DNA of 64,000 nt from Dyella amyloliquefaciens. GTDB taxonomy: Bacteria; Pseudomonadota; Gammaproteobacteria; Xanthomonadales; Rhodanobacteraceae. The first letter of the stretch is position 1. Each line of letters opens with the position of its first letter. The position numbers were made by a program, and so were the translations under genes. The notes under the pieces were generated by a model. That model worked only from the letters and a program-made list of their open reading frames with translations. It made no database searches and was not told the DNA's origin. Below are positions 8,848 through 17,385 of the stretch, in pieces. The stretch spans positions 124,001 through 188,000 of the forward strand of contig NZ_SAYT01000007.1 in assembly GCF_004296575.1 (NCBI RefSeq). The letters are read 5' to 3'.

Positions 8848-9627
8848 ATGACCAGCACGTTCACACTCGATCGCGGCACCGCGCCGCTGCTCATCAGCCT
8901 GCCGCACGATGGCAGCCACATCCCCGAAGCCATCGCGGCGCGCATGCACCCGCTGGCGCAGCGCGCACCGGACACCGATTGGCACGTTGGCCGTCTCTAC
9001 GAGCCGTTGGCGAAGGAGCTCGGTGCAAGCGTGTTGCGGCCGCAGCTTTCGCGCTACGTGATCGATCTCAACCGTCCGGCCGATGGTCACGCCCTGTACC
9101 CGGGGCGCAAGGAAACCGGGTTGGTATCCACGGTCGGCTTTGACGGCGAACCGATTTACCTGGAAGGCGAGGAGCCGACGGCGGAAGAAATTCAACGCCG
9201 GGTAAACGAATGCTGGCGGCCGTATCACCAGGCGCTTTCGCAAGAACTTGAACGCCTGCTCGCCGAACACGGGCGTGTGGTGCTGTGGGAAGGGCATTCC
9301 ATCCGCAGCCGCGTGCCCATGCTGTTCGAGGGGCAGTTGCCGGACCTCAACATGGGCACCGCCGACGGCGCCAGTTGCGGTCCCGAGCTGCAGCAGCGCT
9401 TGCAGGCCGTACTGGAAAGCCAGTCGCGATATAGCCACGTGGTCAATGGACGCTTCAAGGGTGGCTACATCACCCGCCACTACGGACGTCCAGGAGCGCA
9501 CGTGCAGGCGGTGCAGCTGGAGCTGGCGCAGCTCAATTACATGGACGAAGACAGCTTCGCGTACGCCCCGGAGAAGGCTGCAACGCTGCAGGAGGTAATC
9601 CTGCAGCTGCTTCGCCAGTGCGTGTAA
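8848..9627 (+). CDS. hutG: N-formylglutamate deformylase
   Basis: 259-residue amidohydrolase that cleaves N-formylglutamate to glutamate and formate, the last step of one histidine-degradation branch. Visible family segments are SLPHDGSHIP (residues 17-26), DTDWHVGRLY, the LSRYVIDLNRP strand and WEGHSIRSR, which supply the metal-binding His/Glu residues. The length matches HutG. The other hut genes are not in the window, so this copy is detached from a hut operon and may also serve another formylated substrate. The start is 53 bp after gor. Confidence 0.88.
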   Translation: MTSTFTLDRGTAPLLISLPHDGSHIPEAIAARMHPLAQRAPDTDWHVGRLYEPLAKELGASVLRPQLSRYVIDLNRPADGHALYPGRKETGLVSTVGFDGEPIYLEGEEPTAEEIQRRVNECWRPYHQALSQELERLLAEHGRVVLWEGHSIRSRVPMLFEGQLPDLNMGTADGASCGPELQQRLQAVLESQSRYSHVVNGRFKGGYITRHYGRPGAHVQAVQLELAQLNYMDEDSFAYAPEKAATLQEVILQLLRQCV

Positions 9628-9816
9628 GGACGCAAGAAGCTTCGCTCCTTGTTAGGGACTTGCAATGTCAAGCCGCGGACGACGGAAATCTCGCGCAGAC
9701 TCAGGAAAAACCGGGTTCAAGGCTGCTTTAAAACGTGCCATCGTGTAGCCGTCGCGCCGCCCGCGTTGCCGGGTTCCGGCCGGGTCCGCGGCACATGACG
9801 TTCGAGGTTCTGCATC

Positions 9817-10077
9817 ATGCGTAAGTTCGCGATCGCTTCCCTGCTCGTGGCGGGCGTTGCACTCTGCGGTTCTGTGATGGCTCAGGACGCTGCCTCGCAG
9901 GCGGCGCCCGCGACCAACAAGACGGCTCCGTCGGCGGCCCAGCCGGCCAAGTCGTCGTCGCATCATCACAAGAAGAAATCCGACCCGTCGGGTCAGTCGG
10001 GCAGCGGCAGCCACAAGGGCAAGTCGGCCAAGAAGTCGGCCAAGTCCGCGTTGCCGGCCACGACCACCAGCCACTGA
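9817..10077 (+). CDS. Small exported Lys/His/Ser-rich protein, unknown
   Basis: 86 residues with a clear signal peptide (MRKFAIASLLVAGVALCGSVMA, cut predicted after AMAQ-like VMA). The mature part of about 64 residues has no hydrophobic core. It is Ala/Ser/Lys-rich, with an HHHKKK cluster near residue 50 and repeated KSAKKS blocks, so it is basic and probably disordered in the periplasm. Similar lysine-rich acid-shock-like or DNA/LPS-binding peptides exist, but no family is recognised. GAGG lies upstream of the start and a strong terminator follows, so it is a genuine monocistronic gene. Confidence 0.75.
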   Translation: MRKFAIASLLVAGVALCGSVMAQDAASQAAPATNKTAPSAAQPAKSSSHHHKKKSDPSGQSGSGSHKGKSAKKSAKSALPATTTSH

Positions 10078-10091
10078 GTCTGGATTTGCTT

Positions 10092-10129
10092 CAATCAAAA
10101 ACCCCGGCATACGCCGGGGTTTTTGATTG
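10092..10129. terminator. Strong bidirectional intrinsic terminator
   Basis: A perfect 17-bp stem (10092-10108 with 10113-10129) has a 4-nt loop, an A-run on the left and a T-run on the right. It serves the small exported gene (plus) and the RidA-type gene (minus), which converge here. Confidence 0.93.
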
Positions 10130-10143
10130 CCTGCACGTCGACG

Positions 10144-10566
10144 TCAACCCTTGGACAAGGACGCAACGCACTTCAGTTCGATGGCGATGGGTGTGGGCAG
10201 CGCCGTGATGCCCAGCGTCGTGCGACAGGCATCCACGCCGGCGAAGTACTCGGCGTACAGCCGGTTATAGATAGGAAAGTCGCGCGTCATATCGGTCAGG
10301 AACACGGTGACGTCCACAAGATCTTCCCAGCGTGCCCCGCTGGCTTCGAGCACGGCGCGCACGTTGGCGAATACCTGATGGCATTGTGCTTCGATGTCGT
10401 ACGCGACCAGCTTGCCTTCGGCATCATGGACGTTGCCGGGGATCGCATTGTCGCCGGGTTGGCGCGGGCCTACGCCGGACAGGAACAGCAGGTCGCCGAC
10501 GCGTCGCGCGTGCGGATAGGCGCCAACCGGCGCCGGCGCCTTGCTGGTCCGGACGACCTCACTCAC
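10144..10566 (-). CDS. RidA-family deaminase, probable 2-aminomuconate deaminase
   Basis: 140-residue YjgF/RidA-fold protein. The segment APVGAYPHARRVGDLLFLSGVGPRQPGD and the end TTLGITALPTPIAIELKCVA resemble 2-aminomuconate deaminases of the kynurenine/nitrobenzoate pathways more than housekeeping RidA. It would turn 2-aminomuconate into 4-oxalocrotonate with ammonia release. The GTG start at 10566 overlaps the TGA of the carbonic anhydrase gene (GTGA), a translational-coupling layout. The upstream genes for a muconic-semialdehyde-type dehydrogenase and a carbonic anhydrase support the role. General imine deamination is the alternative. Confidence 0.82.
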   Translation of the reverse strand: MSEVVRTSKAPAPVGAYPHARRVGDLLFLSGVGPRQPGDNAIPGNVHDAEGKLVAYDIEAQCHQVFANVRAVLEASGARWEDLVDVTVFLTDMTRDFPIYNRLYAEYFAGVDACRTTLGITALPTPIAIELKCVASLSKG

Positions 10567-11231
10567 CGGTTGAACTCCGGAATGGTGCCCAGGCGTTGCA
10601 GTGCGTGTTCGTAGGCGGGCTTCAAGTCGCCGCGCGCGCTGACATGCATGCCCAGATCGTTCACGTGCCCATCGAACAGGCTGTAGCACCACGCGTGCAC
10701 CGACAGCTTCTGCCCGCGCTCCCACGCATCCATCACCATGGTGGTGTGGCACACGTTGACCACCTGTTCCATCGCGTTGAGTTCGCACAGGCGTGCGTTG
10801 CGAAGGTTCATCAGGTCGATGGAGGTGAGCAGGGTGGAATGCTTCTGCGCGACATCGGCCACGTGGCGCAGCCAGTTGTCGACCAGGCCGAGCCGGCGAT
10901 CATCGAGTACCGCCTGCACGCCGCCGCAACCGTAGTGACCGACCACGATGATGTGCTCCACCTTGAGCACGTCGACGGCGAACTGGATCGTGCTCAGGCA
11001 GTTGAGGTCAGTGTGCGACACCACGTTGGCGACGTTGCGCTGGACGAAGATATCGCCGGGCGGCAGGTCCACGATCTGGGTCGCCGGTACGCGCGAATCG
11101 GAGCAGCCGATCCACAGGTACTTTGGTGCCTGCTGTTGTGAGAGGCGCTCGAAGAAGCGGGGATCCTGCGCACGGACGGCGGAGGACCATGCGCGATTGC
11201 TTTCGAGCAGGTTATCGAGGGGACTTTTCAC
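10563..11231 (-). CDS. Beta-class carbonic anhydrase
   Basis: 222-residue zinc enzyme interconverting CO2 and bicarbonate. The zinc set is C43 and D45 in IGCSDSRVPA, H99 and C102 in VVGHYGCGG, with R47 completing the Asp-Arg dyad. The start is a GTG at 11231 with GAGAG seven bases upstream; no ATG suits the family N-terminus MKSPLDNLLE. It lies between a semialdehyde dehydrogenase gene (10 bp spacing) and the RidA-type deaminase (overlap), so it is probably expressed with tryptophan catabolism, where decarboxylation steps release CO2. Confidence 0.94.
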   Translation of the reverse strand: MKSPLDNLLESNRAWSSAVRAQDPRFFERLSQQQAPKYLWIGCSDSRVPATQIVDLPPGDIFVQRNVANVVSHTDLNCLSTIQFAVDVLKVEHIIVVGHYGCGGVQAVLDDRRLGLVDNWLRHVADVAQKHSTLLTSIDLMNLRNARLCELNAMEQVVNVCHTTMVMDAWERGQKLSVHAWCYSLFDGHVNDLGMHVSARGDLKPAYEHALQRLGTIPEFNR

Positions 11232-11241
11232 AGCGATGCTC

Positions 11242-12693
11242 TCAATAGCGAATGCAGATGTTTTTCGGCTCGGTGAAGAAGCGCAGGGCTTCCGTGCCGC
11301 CTTCGCGGCCGAGTCCGGATTGTTTCGTGCCGCCAAAGGGCGTGCGCAGGTCGCGCAACAGCCAGCAGTTGATCCACACGATGCCGAAGTCCAGGTGTGC
11401 GCCGAAGCGGTGCGCGCGCGACAGGTCGCGGGTCCACACTGAGGCGGCAAGGCCGTAGCCGGTGCCGTTGGCGATGGCCAGTGCCTCGGCTTCGTCCTCG
11501 AAGGGAATGAGGGTCACCACCGGGCCGAAGATCTCGTGCTGGTTGGTGACGGCATCGCTGCCCAGTCCTTCGATGACGGTGGGCGCGACGAACCAGCCTT
11601 CCGCGCAGCGTCCCGGCATCTGCACGGCATCGCCGCCACAGAGCACCTGGCCGCCTTCCTGGCGCGCGGTCTCGATGCAACCCATCACCTTGTCGAAATG
11701 TTCGCGCGACACGAGCGCACCCAGGTTGCTGCCCGCGTCATTCGGATCGCCGACGCGCAGGGCCTTCACGCGTGCGAGATAGCGCTCGCGGAAGCTGTCG
11801 TAGATCGATCGCTGCACCAGCAGGCGCGAGCCGCACAGGCAGATCTCGCCCTGGTTGGCGAAGCCCGAGCGCACGATGGTGTCGAGGTTGGCGTCGCTGA
11901 GTTCGGCGTCTTCGAACACCACGGCCGGATTCTTGCCGCCAAGTTCCAGCGAAACCTTCTTGAAGTGCGGTGCCGCGGTGGCCGCGATCTGCGCGCCGGT
12001 GCGCGTGCTGCCGGTGAACGACACGGCCTTCACCGTGGGATGTTCCACGATGGCCTGGCCCACGCTGGGGCCGCGCCCCAACACGATATTGAACACGCCG
12101 GGTGGAAAGCCCGCTTCAATGCTCAGCTCGCCCAGCAGGGCGGCCGTGCACGGCGTGATCTCCGATGGCTTGGCCACCACAGTGTTGCCGGCGGCCAACG
12201 CGGGCGCGACCTTCCAGGTGAACAGGTACAGCGGCAGGTTCCAAGGGCTGATGCAGCCCACCACGCCCAGCGGCTGACGCAGCGTGTAGTTGATCGCACC
12301 GGTTTCCATGGCGTGCGATTCGCTGCTCCACGCCACGATGCCCGCGGCGAAATGGCGGAGGTTGGCGATGGCACGTGGAATGTCGAGGTTTCGCGCCTGC
12401 ACGAGCGGCTTGCCGCTGTCACGCGATTCCATCGCCACGAACTCCTCGAGCCTCGCTTCGATGAGATCGGCCAGCGTGTTCAACAGGCTGGCGCGTCGTT
12501 CCGTGGGTGTCGCGGCCCAGGCGGGCGCGGCGCGACGAGCCGCGTCGACGGCTTCTGCCACATCATCGGAAGAGGAATCGGGACAGTGTGCGAACACCTT
12601 GCCGGTGGCCGGTTCGAACACGTCCAGCCAGCGATCGTGCCGCGGCGCCTGCAGGCGACCGTCGATCAGGTTGGCGAGGCGCAGGGTTGGCAT
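11242..12693 (-). CDS. Aldehyde dehydrogenase, 2-aminomuconic/2-hydroxymuconic semialdehyde type
   Basis: 483-residue NAD-dependent aldehyde dehydrogenase. The conserved stretches are PWNLPL, the catalytic glutamate in SLELGGKNPAVV (E250) and the catalytic cysteine in NQGEICLCGSR (C285, a second C287). The C-terminal block FGIVWINCWLLRDLRTPFGG is the hallmark of 2-hydroxymuconic and 2-aminomuconic semialdehyde dehydrogenases, which oxidise ring-cleavage semialdehydes. The ATG at 12693 gives the family length but has only a weak ribosome site; an in-frame ATG at 12729 adds twelve residues. It leads a three-gene unit with carbonic anhydrase and the RidA-type deaminase. Confidence 0.88.
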   Translation of the reverse strand: MPTLRLANLIDGRLQAPRHDRWLDVFEPATGKVFAHCPDSSSDDVAEAVDAARRAAPAWAATPTERRASLLNTLADLIEARLEEFVAMESRDSGKPLVQARNLDIPRAIANLRHFAAGIVAWSSESHAMETGAINYTLRQPLGVVGCISPWNLPLYLFTWKVAPALAAGNTVVAKPSEITPCTAALLGELSIEAGFPPGVFNIVLGRGPSVGQAIVEHPTVKAVSFTGSTRTGAQIAATAAPHFKKVSLELGGKNPAVVFEDAELSDANLDTIVRSGFANQGEICLCGSRLLVQRSIYDSFRERYLARVKALRVGDPNDAGSNLGALVSREHFDKVMGCIETARQEGGQVLCGGDAVQMPGRCAEGWFVAPTVIEGLGSDAVTNQHEIFGPVVTLIPFEDEAEALAIANGTGYGLAASVWTRDLSRAHRFGAHLDFGIVWINCWLLRDLRTPFGGTKQSGLGREGGTEALRFFTEPKNICIRY

Positions 12694-12766
12694 CGGCACA
12701 AGCTTAAGGCCTGGGGCCCCGGAATGCACCGGACGCGTGCGTATGCGTTGGTGATCTGGGCTTGCT

Positions 12767-12847
12767 GTAGGAGCGCACCCAGTGCGCGATAAGCCAACGG
12801 AGCGGTGACGCCGTAACGTTGCGATCGCGCACTGGGTGCGCTCCTAC
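12767..12847. repeat. REP-like palindromic element, intact
   Basis: Perfect 24-bp inverted arms (12767-12790 and 12824-12847; core GAGCGCACCCAGTGCGCG) surround a 33-bp spacer. It lies between the SDR and aldehyde dehydrogenase genes on the same strand and could trim or separate expression of the two. Confidence 0.9.
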
Positions 12848-12868
12848 CGGAAAAGGTTGCGTGCTGCG

Positions 12869-13657
12869 TCAGGCCAGCGTGCGCGTGCGCCCACCGTCGA
12901 CGGCAATGCTCACGCCATTCACATAGGCCGCCGCCGGGGTGCACAGGAAGGCAATGACCGAAGCCACTTCCGATGCTTCGCCAAACCGACGCGCCGGCAC
13001 GGAGGCCAGGATGCCCTGCGCGATCTCGTCTCCCGAACGGCCGCTGGTGCTGGCCTGTGCCGAGAGCAGGCTGTCCAGTCGCGAGGTGCGGGTGTAACCG
13101 GGCAGCACGTTGTTGACGGTGATGCCGTCGGCGGCGAGTTCACTGGAAAGCGTCTTCGCCCAGGCGGCCACGGCGGCACGCACGGTGTTGGAGACGCCGA
13201 GCCCAGCGATGGGTTCTTTCACCGACGTGGAGATCACGTTGACGATGCGGCCATAGCTGCTGGCGCGCATGCCGGGCAGCAAGGCCTGCAGCAGCGTCTG
13301 GCCAGCCAGCAGGTGCTGGCGGAAAGCGGCCTCGTAGGCGCTGGCCTCGGCCGTGTGCGCCGGGCCGCCCGGAGGGCCACCCGTGTTGTTGATCAGGATC
13401 TGGATCGGGCCGGGGGCCACGATATCGTCGAGTGCGGTGCGCAGGCTGTCGGTCTGCGACATGTCCACCGCGAACCAGCGATGCTGCTGCCCGTGCTTGC
13501 GGGGCAGTTGGTCGACGACGGTCTTCAGTGCATCCGCGTTGCGCGCCAGTACGGTGACGCTGGCGCCCAGTTCGGCCAGTTCAATGGCGCTTGCGCGGCC
13601 GATGCCTTGTGAGGCGCCGCAGACAAGGGCGTGACGTCCGCTCAGGTCCAGCTGCAT
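12869..13657 (-). CDS. Atypical short-chain dehydrogenase/reductase lacking the Tyr-x3-Lys pair
   Basis: 262-residue Rossmann protein with the nucleotide motif CGASQGIG (residues 13-20), the NNTGG segment and a normal C-terminus (VNGVSIAVDGG). The usual catalytic Ser is present (S143), but thirteen residues on, where Tyr-x3-Lys belongs, the sequence reads S156-N-T-V-R160. Other SDRs with this SN-x-x-R pattern exist, so it is not a sequencing slip; the chemistry may differ or be lost. AAGGAG lies eight bases before the ATG at 13657. It is 28 bp behind a small membrane protein gene. Confidence 0.85.
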   Translation of the reverse strand: MQLDLSGRHALVCGASQGIGRASAIELAELGASVTVLARNADALKTVVDQLPRKHGQQHRWFAVDMSQTDSLRTALDDIVAPGPIQILINNTGGPPGGPAHTAEASAYEAAFRQHLLAGQTLLQALLPGMRASSYGRIVNVISTSVKEPIAGLGVSNTVRAAVAAWAKTLSSELAADGITVNNVLPGYTRTSRLDSLLSAQASTSGRSGDEIAQGILASVPARRFGEASEVASVIAFLCTPAAAYVNGVSIAVDGGRTRTLA

Positions 13658-13685
13658 GAGAGAGGCTCCTTGCGGTGGAAGGGAA

Positions 13686-14000
13686 CTAGCGCGCGTTGAG
13701 CTGGATGCCGAGTGCGCCGAACCAGCACAGCCACGCTGCCCACAGACTGTAGCGCCAGGCCTGGCGCCAACGCGTGATGGCGTTGTCTTCCAGTGCCGGC
13801 AGCACCGGGGAGCGCAGCGCCAGCTGCAGGCGCATCCAGATACGCAGCAGGTTGGCGGGGTGGCCGTCTGCTTCGGCAATGATCTGCCATTCGCGCGGAT
13901 GGTGGCGGCGCAGCAGCGAGGCCACGCGGTACTGCGACCCGAAATGCAGCAGGAAGCAGGCGACGCCAGCCATCAGTAGGGTGAGGTAGAGCTCGATCAT
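13686..14000 (-). CDS. Small two-helix inner-membrane protein (UspB-like layout)
   Basis: 104 residues with a transmembrane segment at the N-terminus (about 4-20) and another at the C-terminus (about 84-100), joined by a basic amphipathic loop (RVASLLRRHHPREWQ). The size and topology resemble UspB, a stress-induced membrane protein, but the match is by layout and not by firm residue identity. It lies between a MalM-like lipoprotein gene and an SDR gene on the minus strand with short gaps, so the three are probably co-transcribed. Confidence 0.7.
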   Translation of the reverse strand: MIELYLTLLMAGVACFLLHFGSQYRVASLLRRHHPREWQIIAEADGHPANLLRIWMRLQLALRSPVLPALEDNAITRWRQAWRYSLWAAWLCWFGALGIQLNAR

Positions 14001-14037
14001 GCCGTGCCTGTCTTCAGAATGCGTCGATCGCGCCGGC

Positions 14038-14901
14038 TCAGCTGCTCGGCGAGCTGCCCGTTGCCGGAGTATGGGGAGTATCGGTGGTGGTGCTCTTGGG
14101 GGCGGCGGTCTTGTCGCCCTCGCCGATCACGGGGAACGGAATCGAATCGCGCAAGGTGTTCAGCACGCCGTCGCCCTGCGCCGCCTTGGCGCAGATCGCA
14201 TTGTCCACGGCACCCTGGTAGGTCTTGTCCATGAGGCCGACCCACACCGTGCCATCCGGGCCATGCGGCACCTTGAAGGTACCGGCGGTGGCCATCTTGA
14301 CCGGAGCTTCGGCCGAGAACGCGGCGGGTGACTGCTCCCAGTACGTGTTGCCGGACTGCTGCTTGGCCGAGCTGTACAGCACCAGGTAGCGCGCGCGCTT
14401 GTCGGTGACTTCAATGCTGCCGAAGGCGCCGGTGGTTTCGTCGGTCCAGCCCATGTGCTCGCACAGGCCGACGTCCTGGGTGGCGATCGGCTGGAAGGCA
14501 TCGTCCAGCAAGACCACGGTGGGCGCGAACAGATAGCTTGCGCGCAGCCAGCGGCCGTTCAATTCCGACTTGATGGCAACGCGGTACGGCAGCTGCGTTT
14601 CGCGCGGCAGGCTGAAGCTCAGGAAGTAGCTGTGCTCGCCGTTGAAGCTCACCACGGTGCTGCCCGGACCCAGCACGAATTTCTTCGGCTGCCAGGGCAG
14701 GGTGTTCTGGAACGAGAAGTCCGCGAAGGTGCTGCAGCAGGGAGTGGCCTGCTGCAGTGTCTTGCGGGCTTGGTCGAGGCTGCCGTTCGCATTCTCCGGC
14801 GGCCGCAGGTTGGGCGGCACGAAGGTCTTCATGCTGTGGCATCCGGCCGCCAGGGCGGTGGAGACAGCAATGGCGGTGGCGGCGATCAGGCGATAGCGCA
14901 T
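14038..14901 (-). CDS. Exported lipoprotein, MalM-like
   Basis: 287 residues with a signal peptide ending in a lipobox (ALAAGC, C21). The mature part has CCSTFADFSF followed by LPWQPKKF, then a beta-rich region including YLFAPTVVLLDDAFQPI, which resembles the SVFAPNVLILD segment of MalM, the periplasmic protein of maltose operons. No maltose transport gene is nearby, so a role in sugar uptake is not supported by context. The C-terminus is low-complexity Thr/Pro/Ser. The gene starts 14 bp after asnS and may be read from the same transcript. Confidence 0.65.
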   Translation of the reverse strand: MRYRLIAATAIAVSTALAAGCHSMKTFVPPNLRPPENANGSLDQARKTLQQATPCCSTFADFSFQNTLPWQPKKFVLGPGSTVVSFNGEHSYFLSFSLPRETQLPYRVAIKSELNGRWLRASYLFAPTVVLLDDAFQPIATQDVGLCEHMGWTDETTGAFGSIEVTDKRARYLVLYSSAKQQSGNTYWEQSPAAFSAEAPVKMATAGTFKVPHGPDGTVWVGLMDKTYQGAVDNAICAKAAQGDGVLNTLRDSIPFPVIGEGDKTAAPKSTTTDTPHTPATGSSPSS

Positions 14902-14915
14902 GGCATAACCGTCAA

Positions 14916-16316
14916 TCAGAATTCGGCCGTCCCTGCCGCACGCGGGTAGGGAATGGCGTCACGAATGTTGGACAAGCCGCATACATACACCAGCAGGCGC
15001 TCGAAGCCGAGGCCGAAACCCGCATGCGGGACGGTGCCGTAGCGACGCAGGTCACGGTACCAGCCATAGGTGGCCGGATCGAGGCCGAACTGGACCATGC
15101 GGCGGTCGAGGTAGTCCAGGCGCTCCTCGCGCTGGGCGCCGCCGATGATCTCGCCAATGCCCGGAGCCAGCACGTCCATCGCGGCAACGGTCTTGCCGTC
15201 GTCGTTCAGGCGCATGTAGAAGGCCTTGATCTGTTCGGGGTAATTCATTACCACCACCGGGCGGCCGACATGCTTCTCGGCGAGATAGCGCTCGTGCTCG
15301 GTCTGCAGGTCGATGCCCCAGGCTACCGGGAACTCGAACTTCTGCCCGGAGTTCTTGAGAATTTCGATGGCGTCGGTGTAATCGATGCGTTCGAACGGTT
15401 CGGCGATAAAGGCTTCCAGACGGCTGATCGCGTCCGGCTGCACGCGCTCGGCGAAGAACGCCATGTCGTCCGCGCGCTCATCGAGCACCGCCTTGAAGAT
15501 GGCCTTGAGGAAGCCCTCGGCGCAGTCGGCATTGTCATTGAGGTCGGCGAAGGCGATCTCCGGCTCCACCATCCAGAACTCGGCGAGGTGGCGCGCGGTG
15601 TTGGAGTTCTCGGCGCGGAAGGTCGGACCGAAGGTGTACACCTTGCTCATAGCCAGGCAATAGGCCTCGACGTTGAGCTGGCCGGACACAGTAAGGAAGG
15701 CTTCGCGACCGAAGAAATCCTTGCGGAAATCGATCTTGCCGTCCGGCGTGCGCGGCAGGTTGGCCAGGTCCAGCGTGGACAGTCGGAACATGTCGCCGGC
15801 GCCTTCGGCATCGGACGTGGTGATGATCGGCGTGTTGATCCAGAAGAAGCCCTGCTCGGTAAGCCAGCGGTGGATCGCCGTCATCATCGTGTGGCGCACG
15901 CGGGTCACGGCGCCGAACAGGTTGGTGCGCGGGCGCAGGTGCGCCACTTCACGCAGGAACTCCATCGAGTGCTGCTTGGGCTGGATCGGGTAGGTTTCTG
16001 GATCGTCCACGAAACCGGTGACGGTCACTTCCGTGGCCTGGATCTCGAAGCTCTGGCCCTTGCCCTGCGAGGCCACCAGCGTGCCTGTGACGATCACGCC
16101 GGCACCGGCGGTAAGGTGCTTCACCTCGTCCTCGTAGTTGGACACTTCGCTGGTGACCACCGCCTGGATCGGGTCGAAGCAGGAGCCGTCGCTGACATTG
16201 ACGAAGGACAGGCCCGCCTTCGAATCGCGCCGCGTGCGGACCCATCCGCGCACGGTCACGGTGCTGCCGGCTTCGATAGAGCCGGAAAGAGCCTGCTTGA
16301 CGCTAACCACCGCCAT
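14916..16316 (-). CDS. asnS: Asparaginyl-tRNA synthetase
   Basis: 466-residue class IIb synthetase that charges tRNA-Asn; the length equals the E. coli enzyme. An OB-fold anticodon-binding domain is N-terminal ([20 protein letters not shown]). Class II motif 2 is [25 protein letters not shown] at the centre and motif 3 is the C-terminal [12 protein letters not shown]. The ATG at 16316 is preceded by AGGAG; the longer frame from 16355 has no homology. It is divergent from the Fe-S carrier gene at 16452, so both promoters lie within 135 bp. Confidence 0.97.
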   Translation of the reverse strand: MAVVSVKQALSGSIEAGSTVTVRGWVRTRRDSKAGLSFVNVSDGSCFDPIQAVVTSEVSNYEDEVKHLTAGAGVIVTGTLVASQGKGQSFEIQATEVTVTGFVDDPETYPIQPKQHSMEFLREVAHLRPRTNLFGAVTRVRHTMMTAIHRWLTEQGFFWINTPIITTSDAEGAGDMFRLSTLDLANLPRTPDGKIDFRKDFFGREAFLTVSGQLNVEAYCLAMSKVYTFGPTFRAENSNTARHLAEFWMVEPEIAFADLNDNADCAEGFLKAIFKAVLDERADDMAFFAERVQPDAISRLEAFIAEPFERIDYTDAIEILKNSGQKFEFPVAWGIDLQTEHERYLAEKHVGRPVVVMNYPEQIKAFYMRLNDDGKTVAAMDVLAPGIGEIIGGAQREERLDYLDRRMVQFGLDPATYGWYRDLRRYGTVPHAGFGLGFERLLVYVCGLSNIRDAIPYPRAAGTAEF

Positions 16317-16451
16317 GGATTGAAACTCCTGCTGGGCGCCGCATATCGGACGCATAAGACGAATCTGGCATCATAATGGACGTATCGTTCAGGTAGCGAC
16401 CCTGCGTGTCCGATTTCCGACCATCGAATCCCCCGAGTAGTTGCATCGCCC

Positions 16452-16778
16452 ATGACCATCACCATCACTCCCGCTGCCAGTGAGCGCATGCGCACCTTCC
16501 TTGCCGGTGCCCCCGGTGCTGCGGGCGTGCGTTTCGGCGTGAAGAAAACCGGTTGCTCCGGTTTTGGCTATGTGGTGGACCTGGCCCAGAAGGTGGGCGA
16601 GGGCGAGGAGACCCTGAACGTCGACGGCGTCCCCCTCATCGTGGACGGCAAGAGCCTGCCCCTCATCGACGGCACCGTCATCGATTTTCAGCGCCAGGGC
16701 CTTAACGCGAGCTTCGTGTTCCACAACCCCAACGCCACCGGCGAGTGCGGTTGCGGCGAGAGCTTCACGGTCGGCTGA
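16452..16778 (+). CDS. A-type iron-sulfur carrier (IscA/ErpA/HesB family)
   Basis: 108-residue protein that delivers iron-sulfur clusters to target apoproteins. The three cluster-binding cysteines are in place: one in KKTGCSGFGY and two in the C-terminal ECGCGESFTV. It is not beside isc or suf genes, so it could be IscA, SufA or ErpA in function; the residues alone do not decide. sufE lies some 28 kb away at 44557. Confidence 0.92.
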   Translation: MTITITPAASERMRTFLAGAPGAAGVRFGVKKTGCSGFGYVVDLAQKVGEGEETLNVDGVPLIVDGKSLPLIDGTVIDFQRQGLNASFVFHNPNATGECGCGESFTVG

Positions 16779-16830
16779 ACGTCCGGGCCGAGCCTGGGCC
16801 GGGTTGGGTGTGGCTCCATGGGTCACCCGC

Positions 16831-16944
16831 TTGCCCCAAACCCCTGAATTCCCTTACACTTCCGCTTCTGTCCAAGCCCAACAGGTTTGGATGGAACCTT
16901 GCCTCACCGCATAGTGCGGGAGGCTGCCAGGCCCCAAAAGGGCC
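16831..16944 (+). promoter_or_regulatory. rpsF: Promoter and structured leader of rpsF-rpsR-rplI
   Basis: A sigma70-like promoter is seen as TTGCCC (16831-16836), 18 bp, TACACT (16855-16860). The leader then folds into a hairpin at 16901-16924 (GCCTC/GAGGC and CCGCA/TGCGG pairs with one bulged A) and a second at 16930-16944. In many bacteria the S6:S18 complex binds a leader stem-loop to repress this operon; these hairpins are candidates by position only. Confidence 0.45.
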
Positions 16945-16968
16945 GCATCCACAAGGAGTTACCCACAG

Positions 16969-17370
16969 ATGTCCCTGCGACATTACGAAGTCGTGTTCCT
17001 GGTCCACCCTGACCAGAGCGAGCAGGTCCCGGCCATGATCGAGCGCTACAAGGCGCTGATCGAGACCGACGGCGGCAAGATACACCGCCTGGAAGACTGG
17101 GGCCGCCGCCAGCTGGCTTACCCGATCGTGAACCTGGCCAAGGCTCACTACGTCATGCTCAACATCGAAGTCAGCCAGAACGCGCTGAACGAGCTTGAGT
17201 CGGGCTTCCGTTTCAACGACGCCGTGCTGCGCCACCTGGTGATCAAGCGCGACGCCGCTGACACCGACCAGTCCTTCATCCTGAAGTCCAAGGAAAAGGA
17301 TGACGCCAAGTCCTCGCGCCGCCGCGACGACGAAGCCCGCGACGACAACGATCGCGACAGCGACGACTGA
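16969..17370 (+). CDS. rpsF: 30S ribosomal protein S6
   Basis: 133 residues. The body ([25 protein letters not shown]) is classic S6, which pairs with S18 on the platform of the small subunit. The C-terminal tail is rich in Asp and Arg ([17 protein letters not shown]), the region that RimK-type enzymes extend with glutamate in some bacteria, although no C-terminal Glu is present here. AAGGAG lies about ten bases before the ATG. rpsR follows after 15 bp. Confidence 0.98.
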   Translation: MSLRHYEVVFLVHPDQSEQVPAMIERYKALIETDGGKIHRLEDWGRRQLAYPIVNLAKAHYVMLNIEVSQNALNELESGFRFNDAVLRHLVIKRDAADTDQSFILKSKEKDDAKSSRRRDDEARDDNDRDSDD

Positions 17371-17385
17371 TCAGGAGCCTAAGCC

